A DNA stretch of 64,000 nt from Haloarcula hispanica ATCC 33960 (GCF_000223905.1 NC_015948.1:2666001-2730000), one strand, 5' to 3'. Shown: positions 1 to 8,672, counted from the stretch's first letter. The notes: generated by a model from the letters alone, not told the origin. Numbers and translations are program-made.

Positions 1-1185
1 TACCCCGATGGCCTGCAGATCTGGCACACGATGGCCACTGTCGGCGGGTTCATTCTCGGCGCGAGCTTCCTCCTCATGTTCTACAACCTCTTTGTGAGCC
101 TCTGGCGCGGGGAGGATGTCGGGCCGAACCCCTGGGAGTACGCCACCTCCGCCGAGTGGGCCGCCGCCTCGCCGCCGCCGCTCGAAAACTTCCCCGGTGT
201 ACCGAGCTACGCCACCGGGAAACTGGAGTTCCTCGACGAGGAGACGGTCGCCGAGCGGACCGAAAGCATGCCCGGAGCCGCGGCCCACGGCCACGCGGCG
301 ACCGACGGCGGGACCGCGACGGACGGCGGCGCGGTGACAGCGAGGGCCGCGGCGACGGCCACTTCGGTGGAGCCGGCCCACGAGGTCGGCGGCGAGGAAC
401 ACGCCAGCCACGCCAGCTTCTGGCCGTTCCTCGTCAGCCTCGGCGGGTTCATCGCCTTTCTCGGGCTCTCGGGCGTGCGGACGGGGAGCGTGTTCTACCT
501 GTCGATGGCGGCCATCGGCGGGGTGGCGACGTTCGGGTCGCTCGTCGGGATGACCCGCGAGCCGTTCCACGCGCCGGAGATGGCCATCGCCGAGCGGTGG
601 CCTTTCGAGCGCGTCGAGAAGATGAAACTCGGGATGTGGACGTTCCTCGCCAGCGACATCGTCCTGTTCGGGGCCTTCATCGGCTCCTACGCCTTCGTCC
701 GGGTCGCGTACGGCTGGACGGCCTGGCACCACGACCTCATCCCGGCCGAACATGTGACGATGCCCGGCCTCATCAACACGTATCTGTTGCTCACGTCGAG
801 TTTCCTCGTCGTGCTGGCAATGGTCGCCGCCGAGCGCGAGAGCAAGCGCGGGACCGTCGCCGCGCTCGTCGGGACGTTCGCGCTCGGGGTCGGCTTCCTC
901 ATCAACAAGGGCCTTGAGTGGCAGCACCTGTTCCACATCAGCACAGAGGCGTTCCCGAACGGCTGGAACCTCTCGACGAACATCGCGTCGTCGACGTTCT
1001 ACCTGACGACGGGGCTCCACGGCGCTCACGTCACCATCGGGCTCGTCATCTGTGCGTACATGACCGTCAGGGCCTGGAACGGGGCCTACCAGGGCGACGA
1101 CAGGGCCATCGAGTACTTCGGCCTGTACTGGCACTTCGTCGACATCGTCTGGCTGTTCCTGTTCCCGCTGTTTTACATCCTCTAG
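1..1185 (+). CDS. coxAC: Cytochrome c oxidase subunit I/III fusion, 3' part (5' cut by window edge)
   Basis: The reading frame is open from base 1, so this is the C-terminal 394 residues of a longer protein. The first part (about residues 1-75) is the end of heme-copper oxidase subunit I: a last membrane helix, then a NPWEYAT..EWAAASPPPLENFP stretch typical of subunit I tails. A low-complexity Ala/His/Gly linker follows. From about residue 135 on it is subunit III, with several membrane helices, the TTGLHGAHVTIGL motif and a C-terminal YWHFVDIVWLFLFPLFYIL. A I/III fusion is a known arrangement in haloarchaeal terminal oxidases. It would act in the cytoplasmic membrane, reducing oxygen at the end of the respiratory chain. 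Subunit IV follows four bases later. The ATG at 31 is internal and is not the start. Confidence 0.93.
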   Translation, partial: YPDGLQIWHTMATVGGFILGASFLLMFYNLFVSLWRGEDVGPNPWEYATSAEWAAASPPPLENFPGVPSYATGKLEFLDEETVAERTESMPGAAAHGHAATDGGTATDGGAVTARAAATATSVEPAHEVGGEEHASHASFWPFLVSLGGFIAFLGLSGVRTGSVFYLSMAAIGGVATFGSLVGMTREPFHAPEMAIAERWPFERVEKMKLGMWTFLASDIVLFGAFIGSYAFVRVAYGWTAWHHDLIPAEHVTMPGLINTYLLLTSSFLVVLAMVAAERESKRGTVAALVGTFALGVGFLINKGLEWQHLFHISTEAFPNGWNLSTNIASSTFYLTTGLHGAHVTIGLVICAYMTVRAWNGAYQGDDRAIEYFGLYWHFVDIVWLFLFPLFYIL

Positions 1186-1189
1186 AACA

Positions 1190-1456
1190 ATGGACTGGAA
1201 AGGCTACACCGTGATATACGTCGTGTTGTTCGTGTTCGCGACCGCACAGGCCGTCGTCGAGTTCGCCGGCCTCGTCGACAGCGCCTACTGGGCCGCCTTC
1301 GCGCTCATCATGGTGCTGTCGGTTATCAAGGCCGTCGGCGTCGCCGCGTACTACCAGCACCTCCGCTGGGAACCCCGCGCCGTCACGTACCTCGTTCTCG
1401 GCGGGACTGTCGCCGCGCTCGCGCTGACCGGCGCAGCGGCGTACTCGATACTGTGA
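1190..1456 (+). CDS. Cytochrome c oxidase subunit IV-like small membrane protein
   Basis: This 88-residue protein has three predicted membrane helices and the short subunit IV pattern, including KAVGVAAYYQHLRWEP. It starts four bases after the oxidase I/III stop, so the two are almost certainly one operon. Subunit IV of prokaryotic oxidases is a small accessory subunit thought to help assembly or stability; it has no catalytic residues. The assignment rests on length, topology and position more than on strongly conserved residues. Confidence 0.82.
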   Translation: MDWKGYTVIYVVLFVFATAQAVVEFAGLVDSAYWAAFALIMVLSVIKAVGVAAYYQHLRWEPRAVTYLVLGGTVAALALTGAAAYSIL

Positions 1457-1461
1457 GGGTC

Positions 1462-1905
1462 TCAGGCTCCGACAAGCTGGAAACCGACCGCGATGAGGAA
1501 GAGCACGCCGGCGACGGTCGCGGATTCCGCGACGGCCAGCGAGCGGGGATGTCCCCGTCGCGTCGCCGAGAGATACACCCCAAACAGGAGGTAGCCACAG
1601 AGGCCCGCCCCGCCGACGACAGCGACCGCCAGCCCGGCTATCGACTGGGTCTCGACGGGGCCGGAGATGGACGCGACGACGCCGATCAGGAGGCCGACGA
1701 CCAGCACCCCGAACGCGCCGACCCAGACCATCGGCTGGTCGGCATACGTCTCGAAGCGACTCTCGCGGTCACTGGTTGGAGACCGGCCGCTCGTTGACGA
1801 CCCCGGGCTGTAGTGATACCACCCTCGCCCGCGGACCATCCATGTGACCACCGCCACCACTAACGCACCCATCAGTGCCATGCTAGCGAGGTACGTGGTT
1901 GACAT
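1462..1905 (-). CDS. Hypothetical membrane protein
   Basis: A 147-residue protein with an N-terminal membrane helix, a short polar stretch rich in Ser and Arg (about residues 30-50), then three more hydrophobic segments. It converges on the oxidase subunit IV gene with a five-base gap. I do not recognise a family. Its position beside terminal oxidase genes is suggestive only, because the strand differs. Confidence 0.7.
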   Translation of the reverse strand: MSTTYLASMALMGALVVAVVTWMVRGRGWYHYSPGSSTSGRSPTSDRESRFETYADQPMVWVGAFGVLVVGLLIGVVASISGPVETQSIAGLAVAVVGGAGLCGYLLFGVYLSATRRGHPRSLAVAESATVAGVLFLIAVGFQLVGA

Positions 1906-2049
1906 GTGATAGCATTACAACACAATGCGTAATAATCGTTTGTGCCCGGCCGGATAGAAATCGGCGTCTCGGGGTATTGCCCTGTTGAACCAGCGGGGCA
2001 TCTCTCTTTTCACGGAAAGCATATACATATCTAAAGCCGACTGAGGCCT

Positions 2050-2481
2050 GTGCAATTCGCCTCGTTCGCCGCTGAACAGCCTATGATGCGTGCTGCTCTG
2101 GCGCTTACCGTCGGCATCTATATTGGGAATCTCATCGCACTGGGCTACTGGGCCCGTGCGGAGGCCAGAGCACGCAACGGGTCAGTGCTTGGGACGTTCC
2201 TGCTGCTCTCTACGGGCTTTGGATTGGTCTACTACCTCTGGGTCCGCTATGTCCGAAACGACTGGGAGTCGCGTTCGGAGCCAGCCGACCGGCGTGAACG
2301 GGTGGTCACTGCCTACTCGCTGGCCGTCCTTCTGGCGTTCGTGGTCGGCGCGTTCGTCACACCGCCAGACCCGATGATGCAAGTTCTGGCTCTCCCGCCG
2401 CTGTTTGTGGTCTCGTTCGTCGTTTCGTATCTGTTTGTCACGCGAGGGTCGGTCGGCGATAGCGGCGAAACTGCTGCCTAG
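2050..2481 (+). CDS. Hypothetical four-helix membrane protein
   Basis: A 143-residue protein beginning at GTG, with about four hydrophobic segments and a central charged loop (WESRSEPADRRERVV). A TATA-like stretch (catatacatatc, near 2020-2031) lies 20-30 bases before the GTG and supports this start. No catalytic motif is visible and I do not recognise the family. It stands alone between opposed genes. Confidence 0.68.
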   Translation: MQFASFAAEQPMMRAALALTVGIYIGNLIALGYWARAEARARNGSVLGTFLLLSTGFGLVYYLWVRYVRNDWESRSEPADRRERVVTAYSLAVLLAFVVGAFVTPPDPMMQVLALPPLFVVSFVVSYLFVTRGSVGDSGETAA

Positions 2482-2674
2482 GCTGTGAGGGTGTTATGCC
2501 GCTCGTGAGTGTGGATCAGCTACACTACCAAGCACCGACAAGGGAGACTGACAGGATAGAACTCTGGTTCTTCAGGGGCTGCACCTTCAGCGACCGGCTG
2601 TTTCAGCCCATTTTAGGTCTGGAGAAGCGGCTGTTAACAGAGCCAAACGGCTCAGACATTGCGTTCTCACCGTT

Positions 2675-4597
2675 TCAGTCATCAGCATCCGTCCGCGCCC
2701 GTCGCTGAATCGCCCGCTCGACGAACTCTTCGGGGAGTTCGTCGATTTCGCCGGCCTGAACCGCCCAGAGGTTGGCGTAGAGGCCGTCCGCGGCGAGCAG
2801 GTCGTCGTGACTCCCCCGTTCGACGATACGGCCGTCCTCGACGACGAGAATCGTGTCGGCGTCTTTCACCGTCGAGAGACGGTGGGCGATGGCGAACGTG
2901 GTCCGGTCGGCGGTCAGGTCGTCAAGCGACCGCTGGATGAGCATCTCCGTCTCTGTGTCCACGTCGCTGGTCGCCTCGTCGAGGATGAGAATTTCGGGAT
3001 CTTTCAGAATCGCCCGGGCGATAGCGATGCGCTGGCGCTGGCCACCCGAGAGCTTGACGCCGCGCTCGCCGACCATTGTGTCGTAGCCGTCGGGGAGGTT
3101 GCGGACGAACTGGTCGGCTTCGGCGGCTTTCGCAGCGGCGACGATTTCCTCGTCGGTCGCGTCGAACGTCCCGTAGGCGATGTTTTCGCGGACGGTGCCG
3201 TAGAACAGGAACGTCTCCTGACTGACGTAGCCGATGGCCCGCCGGATGCTCTGAATCTGGACGTCCTGAACGTTCTGGTCGTCGATGCGGACCGTGCCGG
3301 AATCCACGTCGTACATCCGGAGCAGGAGCTTCAGGACGGTGGATTTCCCCGCGCCGGTCGGGCCGACGAGGGCGACCGTCTCGCCGCCGTCGGCCTCGAA
3401 GGAGATGTCCGAGAGCACCGGCTCGTCGTCGCTGTCGTAGCTGAAGGACACGTCGTCGTACTCGACTCGTCCCTCGGTCACGTCGAGCGGCGGCGCGTCC
3501 TCGGCCTCTTCGAGGCGGCCGGGCGTGTCCATCAGCCCGAACACGCGCTCGGCGGAGGCGTAGGCCCGCTGGTACATGTTGATGATCTGCCCGAACTGGG
3601 CCATCGGCCAGACGAACCGCTGGGTGTAGATGATGAACGCGACGAACTGCCCGCGGGAGAGGCTCGCCGTCAGCGGTCCGGGTGGTTGGCCGGTGACCAT
3701 CAGCCCGCCGACGATGAACGTGACGACGAAGCCGATACCCGAGACCAGCCGCAGTCCGGGGAAGAAGGTGATGCGCGTCTCGATGGCGTCCCAGTTAGCG
3801 TCGAGGTAGTCTTCAGAGGTGTCCTCGACCCGGTCAGCCTCGTAGGGCTCGGTGTTGGCGGTCTTGATTATCTGGATGCCGCTGAGGTTGTTTTCGAGCC
3901 TGGAATTGAGCTTGCCAACCGTCGACCGCACCTCGGCGTACTTGGGCTGGATGACGTCGATGAATCGCTTCGTGAACACGGCGATAATCGGGACCGGCAA
4001 CAGCGCGACCAGCGCCAGCTGCCAGTTCATGTAGAACAGGTACGTGGCGATGCCGACGACCATGATTATCATCCGGGAGGCGGAGTTGAGGCCGTCGTTG
4101 AGGAACTTCTCCAGCCGGTTCACGTCGTTCGACAACACCGACATCATCTCGCCGGTCTGCTTGTCGGCAAAGAAGTCCATGTTCAGCCGCTGCATCGTCT
4201 CGTAAGTGTCCGTCCGGACGGCGTGCTGGACGTGCTGGGCGAACTTGTTCCAGCCCCAGTTCCGACTCCAGTGGAAGACGGCCCCGATACCGAACGACGC
4301 GGCGATGATGCCGGCCGTGAGCCATAGCTGTGGGCCTTGCCCGCTGGGAATCCATGCATCGGGAACCAGAAAGAGCCCGTATTCGACCTCCTGCAGAAAG
4401 ATAGCGTCGATAGCCAGCGCCAAAAGAATCGGCGGCAACAGGTCCAACATCCGAGCCACGATAGAACTGCAGAGGCCGACGACGAACGCTCCCCACTGTC
4501 CTCGGCCGTAGCCGGTGAACAGTCGAAGCATCGGCTGGTCGACGCGTTCCCTGGCGTCTTCGAACACGTCGTCGTCCGAACCCGCGTCGAAATCCAT
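2675..4597 (-). CDS. ABC exporter, fused permease and ATPase
   Basis: A half-transporter of 640 residues: six membrane helices in the first ~340 residues, then a nucleotide-binding domain. Visible motifs are Walker A (GPTGAGKST), the signature LSGGQRQRIAIARAIL, Walker B (ILILDEATSDVD) and the H-loop IAHRLSTV. It belongs to the MsbA/multidrug-type exporters, which work as dimers in the cytoplasmic membrane; the substrate cannot be read from sequence. I chose the ATG at 4597 over an upstream TTG (4624), because the extra residues are not family-like. The DUF192 gene ends 40 bases upstream on the same strand, so they may be co-transcribed. Confidence 0.93.
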   Translation of the reverse strand: MDFDAGSDDDVFEDARERVDQPMLRLFTGYGRGQWGAFVVGLCSSIVARMLDLLPPILLALAIDAIFLQEVEYGLFLVPDAWIPSGQGPQLWLTAGIIAASFGIGAVFHWSRNWGWNKFAQHVQHAVRTDTYETMQRLNMDFFADKQTGEMMSVLSNDVNRLEKFLNDGLNSASRMIIMVVGIATYLFYMNWQLALVALLPVPIIAVFTKRFIDVIQPKYAEVRSTVGKLNSRLENNLSGIQIIKTANTEPYEADRVEDTSEDYLDANWDAIETRITFFPGLRLVSGIGFVVTFIVGGLMVTGQPPGPLTASLSRGQFVAFIIYTQRFVWPMAQFGQIINMYQRAYASAERVFGLMDTPGRLEEAEDAPPLDVTEGRVEYDDVSFSYDSDDEPVLSDISFEADGGETVALVGPTGAGKSTVLKLLLRMYDVDSGTVRIDDQNVQDVQIQSIRRAIGYVSQETFLFYGTVRENIAYGTFDATDEEIVAAAKAAEADQFVRNLPDGYDTMVGERGVKLSGGQRQRIAIARAILKDPEILILDEATSDVDTETEMLIQRSLDDLTADRTTFAIAHRLSTVKDADTILVVEDGRIVERGSHDDLLAADGLYANLWAVQAGEIDELPEEFVERAIQRRARTDADD

Positions 4598-4636
4598 TGT
4601 CGAATCCAAGGGTTGAGCCCGCAAAAGGCCGTCGGG

Positions 4637-5224
4637 CTACATGGCTTCGGGCGGCAGTTCGACCCGGTCGCCGACCTCGACGCCGGTTCGGTTGGCCCAC
4701 CCGCGGTTCACTTCGAGGACGTACTTACCCCGCCCTTCGTAGCCCGTCAGGCCGCTCTCGCTGGTCCCCTCCGGCGGGAGCGGCGCGTGGTGGATGGCAG
4801 TGATGGTGCCGTTGGCGTCGATGAAGATGATGTCAATCGGGAACGACATGTTCCGCATGACGTAGGTGTGCTGGCCTTCCTCGTCGTGGACGAACAGCAT
4901 TCCCTCATCGGGGCCGAGCGACTCGGTCTTGCTCAACCCGACGTACCGCTGGTCGAACGTCTGTGCGATGCGAACCTCGACCGTGCCCAGCGGTTCCCCA
5001 GCCTCTTGTTCACGGGCCGCGATGGTCGTCTCCGGCATCGAAGTATCCGTCGAAGGCTGTGTCGCGGTCGGTGTCACCGCGTCCGAGGCTTCCCGAACCG
5101 TCACTGTGCCCTCCTCGTACTCGCCGGTCCCGAGTACCTCGATCCAGAGGCCAGTCTGGAGAACGACGGCAGCCGCGACGAGGAGGCCGACGAGTCCGAG
5201 AACAATCACAGCGGGGCGCTGCAT
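4637..5224 (-). CDS. DUF192 family membrane-anchored protein
   Basis: The 195-residue product starts with one hydrophobic helix (signal or anchor), then a polar Thr-rich spacer and a DUF192 domain (about residues 80-190). Family hallmarks are VGLSKTESLGPDEGMLFV, the YVMRNMSFPIDIIFID core and the C-terminal KYVLEVNRGWANRTGVEVGD. DUF192 proteins are small exported domains of unknown biochemical role. The ATG at 5224 is preferred over one 45 bases upstream because the signal helix begins directly after it. It likely shares a transcript with the ABC exporter. Confidence 0.88.
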   Translation of the reverse strand: MQRPAVIVLGLVGLLVAAAVVLQTGLWIEVLGTGEYEEGTVTVREASDAVTPTATQPSTDTSMPETTIAAREQEAGEPLGTVEVRIAQTFDQRYVGLSKTESLGPDEGMLFVHDEEGQHTYVMRNMSFPIDIIFIDANGTITAIHHAPLPPEGTSESGLTGYEGRGKYVLEVNRGWANRTGVEVGDRVELPPEAM

Positions 5225-5321
5225 ACCCCGTGTGAGGGGCAGGCCGTGGGTAATACTGTCGGTGCCCACTGTCGACCGAGAGAGAAAGCGTTATTCCTGC
5301 CGATGGAAAACGGTGGGATAC

Positions 5322-5395
5322 GGGTCCGTGGTCTAGTTGGTTATGACGTGGCCTTTACAAGGCCGAGGCCGGTGGTTCGAATCCGCCCGGACCCA
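5322..5395 (+). tRNA. tRNA-Val (anticodon UAC)
   Basis: A 74-base cloverleaf. Acceptor strands are 5322-5328 and 5388-5394 (seven perfect pairs) with discriminator A at 5395. The anticodon loop is 5354-5360 with TAC, and the T arm has loop TTCGAAT at 5376-5382. CCA is not fully encoded. The 3' half is repeated downstream (see the repeat entries). Confidence 0.96.
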
Positions 5396-5458
5396 TCCTG
5401 CGACGAACGGACGTGAGGAGCGGATGGTCCCTGTGGATTCGATTCCTGCCAGTCGCGC
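5384..5458 (+). repeat. 75-bp direct repeat, copy 1 (overlaps tRNA-Val 3' end)
   Basis: Bases 5384-5458 recur exactly at 5660-5734, offset 276. The repeat begins inside the T-arm/acceptor 3' strand of tRNA-Val and runs 63 bases beyond the tRNA, through GATTCGATTCCTGCCAGTCG. A repeat that starts in a tRNA 3' end is what repeated integration or tandem duplication at a tRNA attachment site would leave. Confidence 0.9.
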
Positions 5459-5484
5459 GCAACGCAGTGAGCACGTCTGGCTTC

Positions 5485-5506
5485 GGTTCGAATCCGCCCG
5501 GACCCA
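5485..5506 (+). repeat. Duplicated tRNA-Val 3' end (22 bp)
   Basis: These 22 bases are identical to 5374-5395, the T loop plus 3' acceptor strand and discriminator of the intact tRNA-Val. No other part of a tRNA precedes them, so this is an isolated 3' fragment, like an attachment-site remnant. A further degenerate copy of the T-loop part (GTGGTTCGAATCCGCC) lies at about 5597-5612. Confidence 0.88.
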
Positions 5507-5659
5507 CTGAACTTCTCGCGGCGCTCACCTCCGAGCGCCGCATGTGTGATTCGGCCGGGCGGTTCGAATCAGGGAACGAAGCAGCGCGGAGTGACCGTGG
5601 TTCGAATCCGCCGGGAGAGCACTGCTCTCCCGAGCCCTCGTTCGCTTCGCTCACGAGGA

Positions 5660-5734
5660 CGCCCGGACCCATCCTGCGACGAACGGACGTGAGGAGCGGA
5701 TGGTCCCTGTGGATTCGATTCCTGCCAGTCGCGC
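5660..5734 (+). repeat. 75-bp direct repeat, copy 2
   Basis: Exact second copy of 5384-5458. It again carries the GCCCGGACCCA acceptor end, but here not attached to a tRNA. Together with the other fragments it fills 5396-5735, a stretch with no credible gene; reading frames across it on either strand only translate the repeats. Confidence 0.9.
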
Positions 5735-5821
5735 ACGATATCATGACCCAGGTACCAGAGCGTCTATCTCGATTGATAGTCGCCCGTAATCCATATATCC
5801 GGAGTGGTGGTAGTGCGTGGC

Positions 5822-5941
5822 ATGATAGATGGCTCGACGTGTCCGGCCTGCAGCGGGCACGTCTCGACGACTAACGGCACCGAATACGAATGCGACGACT
5901 GTGGCGAGACGTTCGACAGCGCGGACCTGTTCCTCCCGTAA
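5822..5941 (+). CDS. Small CPxC zinc-finger protein (39 aa)
   Basis: A 39-residue open frame with two CxxC pairs, CPAC at residues 7-10 and CDDC at 24-27, which should form one zinc-binding ribbon. The sequence ends GETFDSADLFLP. Small zinc-finger proteins of this size are common in haloarchaea and mostly uncharacterised. A TATA-like ccatatatcc at about 5780-5790 sits at the right distance for a near-leaderless transcript. Confidence 0.78.
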   Translation: MIDGSTCPACSGHVSTTNGTEYECDDCGETFDSADLFLP

Positions 5942-6030
5942 TCGGCGGTCGAACCGCCCGGCCGACCCCACAGAACCTGCGCCCGCTTTCGAAATGCTTT
6001 TTTCTACCCTCGTCATCGCTTGGAGTGCAC

Positions 6031-6104
6031 GCCGCCTTAGCTCAGACTGGGAGAGCACTCGACTGAAGATCGAGCTGTCCCCGGTTCAAATCCGGGAGGC
6101 GGCA
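6031..6104 (+). tRNA. tRNA-Phe (anticodon GAA)
   Basis: A 74-base cloverleaf with acceptor pairs 6031-6037 / 6097-6103 and discriminator A at 6104. The anticodon loop CTGAAGA carries GAA, and the T loop TTCAAAT (6085-6091) is closed by CCCGG/CCGGG. The 304 bases between it and the next gene (6105-6408) contain only short GC-rich inverted motifs such as gctgagcgaagcgagcg; I see no gene there. Confidence 0.95.
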
Positions 6105-6408
6105 TTTCTCTGAACCTACCCGCTGAGCGAAGCGAGCGTAGTAGATTCCGTTAGTGCGACTCGAATGGATTTGAACGAGGCCGGAAAGGCGCAGCGGAGC
6201 GAGTATTTCTGGCCGTAGTCCATCAGGCGGGGGACAGCATTTACCTGCGAACAGCGGAATCGACTCCTCTTCGATTCATCTGGTATGTGGTTCACCGAAC
6301 CGCCCGATGACGATCGAGCAGTTGAACGGCGCGGGCGAAACCGCGTCGCCCCGGTCGGGAGACACGGTCGCCGGAACAGGTAATTCTGTGGCGACGAATA
6401 GCAGGGGT

Positions 6409-6972
6409 ATGACAGAGGAGCCAGCACACGAGCAGATGGAGCGCCATGCGACCCTGACAGACGAACTCGCGGCCCTCGGTGCGGAGCGGGATGCCGTCGC
6501 GGCGGCAGTACAGGACCGGCTTGCCGACGCGGTTTCGGAGGCGATAGCAGAAGCGGGCGCGAACGTCGGGAATATCGAGCAGTCCAAAGACGGTAAGCGG
6601 TTCCGGTTCGAGGCGCGACTCGACCGGGCGGCGCTGGTGGCGGCGGTGACGGAAGCGCTGCCGGACGGGTTCGTCGTCTCCCACGTCAACGAGGACGGGA
6701 CGCTAAGCGTGGACTGGACCGGCGACAGCACCACGCCGTCGAAGCGGGAACATGGGGCCATCCTGAAGGCAATTATCGCAGAGGAAACAGAGACGGATAG
6801 CGACGGCTTCATTGAGTCTGTACCCAGCCGAGACCGCGTTCTGGCGCGGGCAGTGGAACTGGGCGTCGACGAGGGTGACGCGGCAGACCGCCTCAGTCGG
6901 CTGGCGACGCTGGATGTTGTCGATATCACCGACGAGGGGGTCTACCCCGACGAGAACTTCTCGCGGTACTAG
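6409..6972 (+). CDS. Hypothetical acidic protein
   Basis: A 187-residue acidic protein. The first 40 residues are helical and may form a coiled coil (EEPAHEQMERHATLTDELAAL). The C-terminal ~70 residues (KAIIAEETETD..SVPSRDRVLARAVELGVDEGDAADRLSRLATLDVVDITDEGVYP) look like a winged-helix-type module. I do not recognise a named family. The frame is open to 6307, but the ATG at 6409 after a GGGGT context is the natural start. No operon partner. Confidence 0.72.
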   Translation: MTEEPAHEQMERHATLTDELAALGAERDAVAAAVQDRLADAVSEAIAEAGANVGNIEQSKDGKRFRFEARLDRAALVAAVTEALPDGFVVSHVNEDGTLSVDWTGDSTTPSKREHGAILKAIIAEETETDSDGFIESVPSRDRVLARAVELGVDEGDAADRLSRLATLDVVDITDEGVYPDENFSRY

Positions 6973-7068
6973 CGCTTGGAACCGCCCGACAGCGGGCGTC
7001 GGTACGCAGGTAGACCGAGTGGCGCAACCGACGTTTATTACTTAGCCTGGCCAGAAATGTCACACAGA

Positions 7069-7314
7069 ATGGCAGTACTATCGACAGAAGACGAGGGGAA
7101 GTTCCTCATGGACGCACAGGGAGAGCAGATCGGCATCGTGACCGAGGTCGACCCGAAGGGACAGGTCGCGTACGTCGAACCGGATCCGGACCTCACCGAG
7201 GCCTGGGTGCAGGGGCTCGGGTTCGGTGACGCCGACGAGGACGATATCGAGGTCGCCGCCGACGCCATCGGAACGATCACTGACAGCGAACTGCGCGTGA
7301 CTGTCGACCTGTAG
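7069..7314 (+). CDS. PRC-barrel-like small protein
   Basis: An 81-residue acidic beta-rich protein. The pattern FLMDAQGEQIGIVTEVDPKGQVAYVEP resembles a PRC-barrel core (a small beta barrel found in ribosome-maturation and photosynthesis proteins); the match is by eye. A TATA-like gtttatta (7032-7039) lies about 30 bases before the ATG at 7069, which favours this start over the ATG at 7057. It ends one base before the convergent methyltransferase gene. Confidence 0.7.
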   Translation: MAVLSTEDEGKFLMDAQGEQIGIVTEVDPKGQVAYVEPDPDLTEAWVQGLGFGDADEDDIEVAADAIGTITDSELRVTVDL

Positions 7315-7989
7315 TCACGCTCCGGATTCGGGACGCTCGCCCACCACGAGCGTCCACCACTTGACGAACTGCGTCCGTTCGTAGAGGTTGAGCAGCCGCG
7401 CCGACGCGTCCGACTCGGAGATGCTCGCGAGCATCAACGGCGATCCGAGCGTCCGTTTCTCGGCGACTTCGAACGATTCGGATACGAGGTCGGTGACGGC
7501 GGTCTCCGAGAGGTGGCCGTAGATGTCGGTGTCTTCCTCCAGCAGCCCCAGCCGGAACGCGACACCCTTGGTGAGTCGCCGGTACAGCCCCGGCGTCCCT
7601 TCGAGCAGAGCGATACGGCCCGCAGGGCGGAGGACGCGGGCGGATTCGCGAATGATTTCCGGACGGTCCGCGGGCGGGACGTGGTGGAGGAACCGGCGGC
7701 CGATGAGAGCGTCGAAGGAATCGTCTGCGAACGGGAGCGCTCGGGCGTCACCAGCTAGCGCTGGCTTGCGGACGGTTTCAACGTTCGACGGCCAGCCTTC
7801 CAGTCCGACATCGGCGCGGGGATGCATATGCTGGCCGAACGCGAGTTCGAGCGTCCGGCCGGGCGGGAGCTGTTCGGCTAGTAGCTCGTCGTGTCGCTCG
7901 TAGATTCGGTGCAACAGCGGGTGTTTCCGGACGTTCCGCGGCCGCTCGACGATTGCGCCGTCCTGAACGTCCCAGGTCGCGTCGGACAT
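7315..7989 (-). CDS. Class I SAM-dependent methyltransferase
   Basis: 224 residues with a Rossmann methyltransferase core: motif I region LELAFGQHMHPRADVGLEGW (a variant lacking the usual GxGxG), then GDARALPFADDSFDALIGRRFLHHV and the post-motif SARVLRPAGRIALLEGT. This is the UbiE/methyltransferase-11 type, which moves a methyl group from S-adenosylmethionine to a small molecule or lipid. The substrate is unknown. The glycine-rich loop is unusual (AFGQHM), so the cofactor site should be checked. Confidence 0.82.
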   Translation of the reverse strand: MSDATWDVQDGAIVERPRNVRKHPLLHRIYERHDELLAEQLPPGRTLELAFGQHMHPRADVGLEGWPSNVETVRKPALAGDARALPFADDSFDALIGRRFLHHVPPADRPEIIRESARVLRPAGRIALLEGTPGLYRRLTKGVAFRLGLLEEDTDIYGHLSETAVTDLVSESFEVAEKRTLGSPLMLASISESDASARLLNLYERTQFVKWWTLVVGERPESGA

Positions 7990-8147
7990 ATTACGGCCTC
8001 ACAGCACGGAGACCCCGGCGGTCGCACGAAACTATAGAGGCGATAAGAGAGCAGCAGTAGCTGACTAATACCGGGATAGCAGGTTGTTAAGGGCGTTCTC
8101 ACTGGGACAGTCGTGTAACGTCGGCAGACAACAGCCGAAAAGCGAGT

Positions 8148-8672
8148 CTATTTGATTTCGATCCGGTTCGAGTCGTCGGCGTCGTCCGCGCGCGGCAGCG
8201 TTATTTCGAGAACGCCGTTGTGGTAGGTGGCGGTGATGTCGTCGTCCACGACCGGTTCGGGAACAGTGACCCGTTCGGCGACCCGTCGGCTGTGGCGGCG
8301 AGCGCCGTCGCTGGTCTCTTCAGCGACCGTGCTCTCGCCCTGGATGCTGAGGACGCCGTCCTCGAAGCGGACGACGAGGTCGTCGCGCTCGAAGCCCGGG
8401 AGGTCGACCATCACGGCGTATCCGTCGTCGGTCTCGTCGACGTGGAGGTTCGTGTCGATACCGGGCCGGCGGTGGCCGCTCCGGCGTACGTCCGTGGACG
8501 GTCGGTCGGTACGGCGTTCCGGACTGTCGTCCATCCGGTGTCTCGAATCGTCACCCATCCGGCGGCCCAAACTGTCGTCTGTCCAGCGACTCTGGCTGTC
8601 GTCCATCATCGACCGTCGCGTCTGTGCGAAGAGTCGGAGCATCGTCTCGAACGGATCGTTGCTGTGTGTCAT
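8148..8672 (-). CDS. hsp20: Hsp20/alpha-crystallin family small heat-shock protein
   Basis: 174 residues. A polar N-terminal arm with repeated Arg/Asp/Ser stretches (residues ~20-70) precedes an alpha-crystallin domain (about 80-170): VMVDLPGFERDDLVVRFEDG, VAERVTVPEPV and the NGVLEITLPR signature near the C-terminus. Such proteins hold unfolding proteins as ATP-independent chaperones. The ATG at 8672 gives the usual NDPFETMLRLF start, and TTAATATC (about 8697-8704, minus strand) is a TATA candidate at the right distance. A second Hsp20 lies at 31,887. Confidence 0.9.
   Translation of the reverse strand: MTHSNDPFETMLRLFAQTRRSMMDDSQSRWTDDSLGRRMGDDSRHRMDDSPERRTDRPSTDVRRSGHRRPGIDTNLHVDETDDGYAVMVDLPGFERDDLVVRFEDGVLSIQGESTVAEETSDGARRHSRRVAERVTVPEPVVDDDITATYHNGVLEITLPRADDADDSNRIEIK

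Noticed and set aside
2496-2708. 70-residue frame between the membrane protein and the ABC exporter
   Set aside because: No motif, overlaps the end of the exporter gene, and composition unlike neighbouring genes.
2807-4327. 506-residue open frame on the plus strand
   Set aside because: Antisense to the ABC exporter; its sequence has only the Val/Asp/Arg-rich look of a shadow frame.
5355-5744. 129-residue minus-strand frame
   Set aside because: It only translates the tRNA-derived repeats, which explains its internal repetition.
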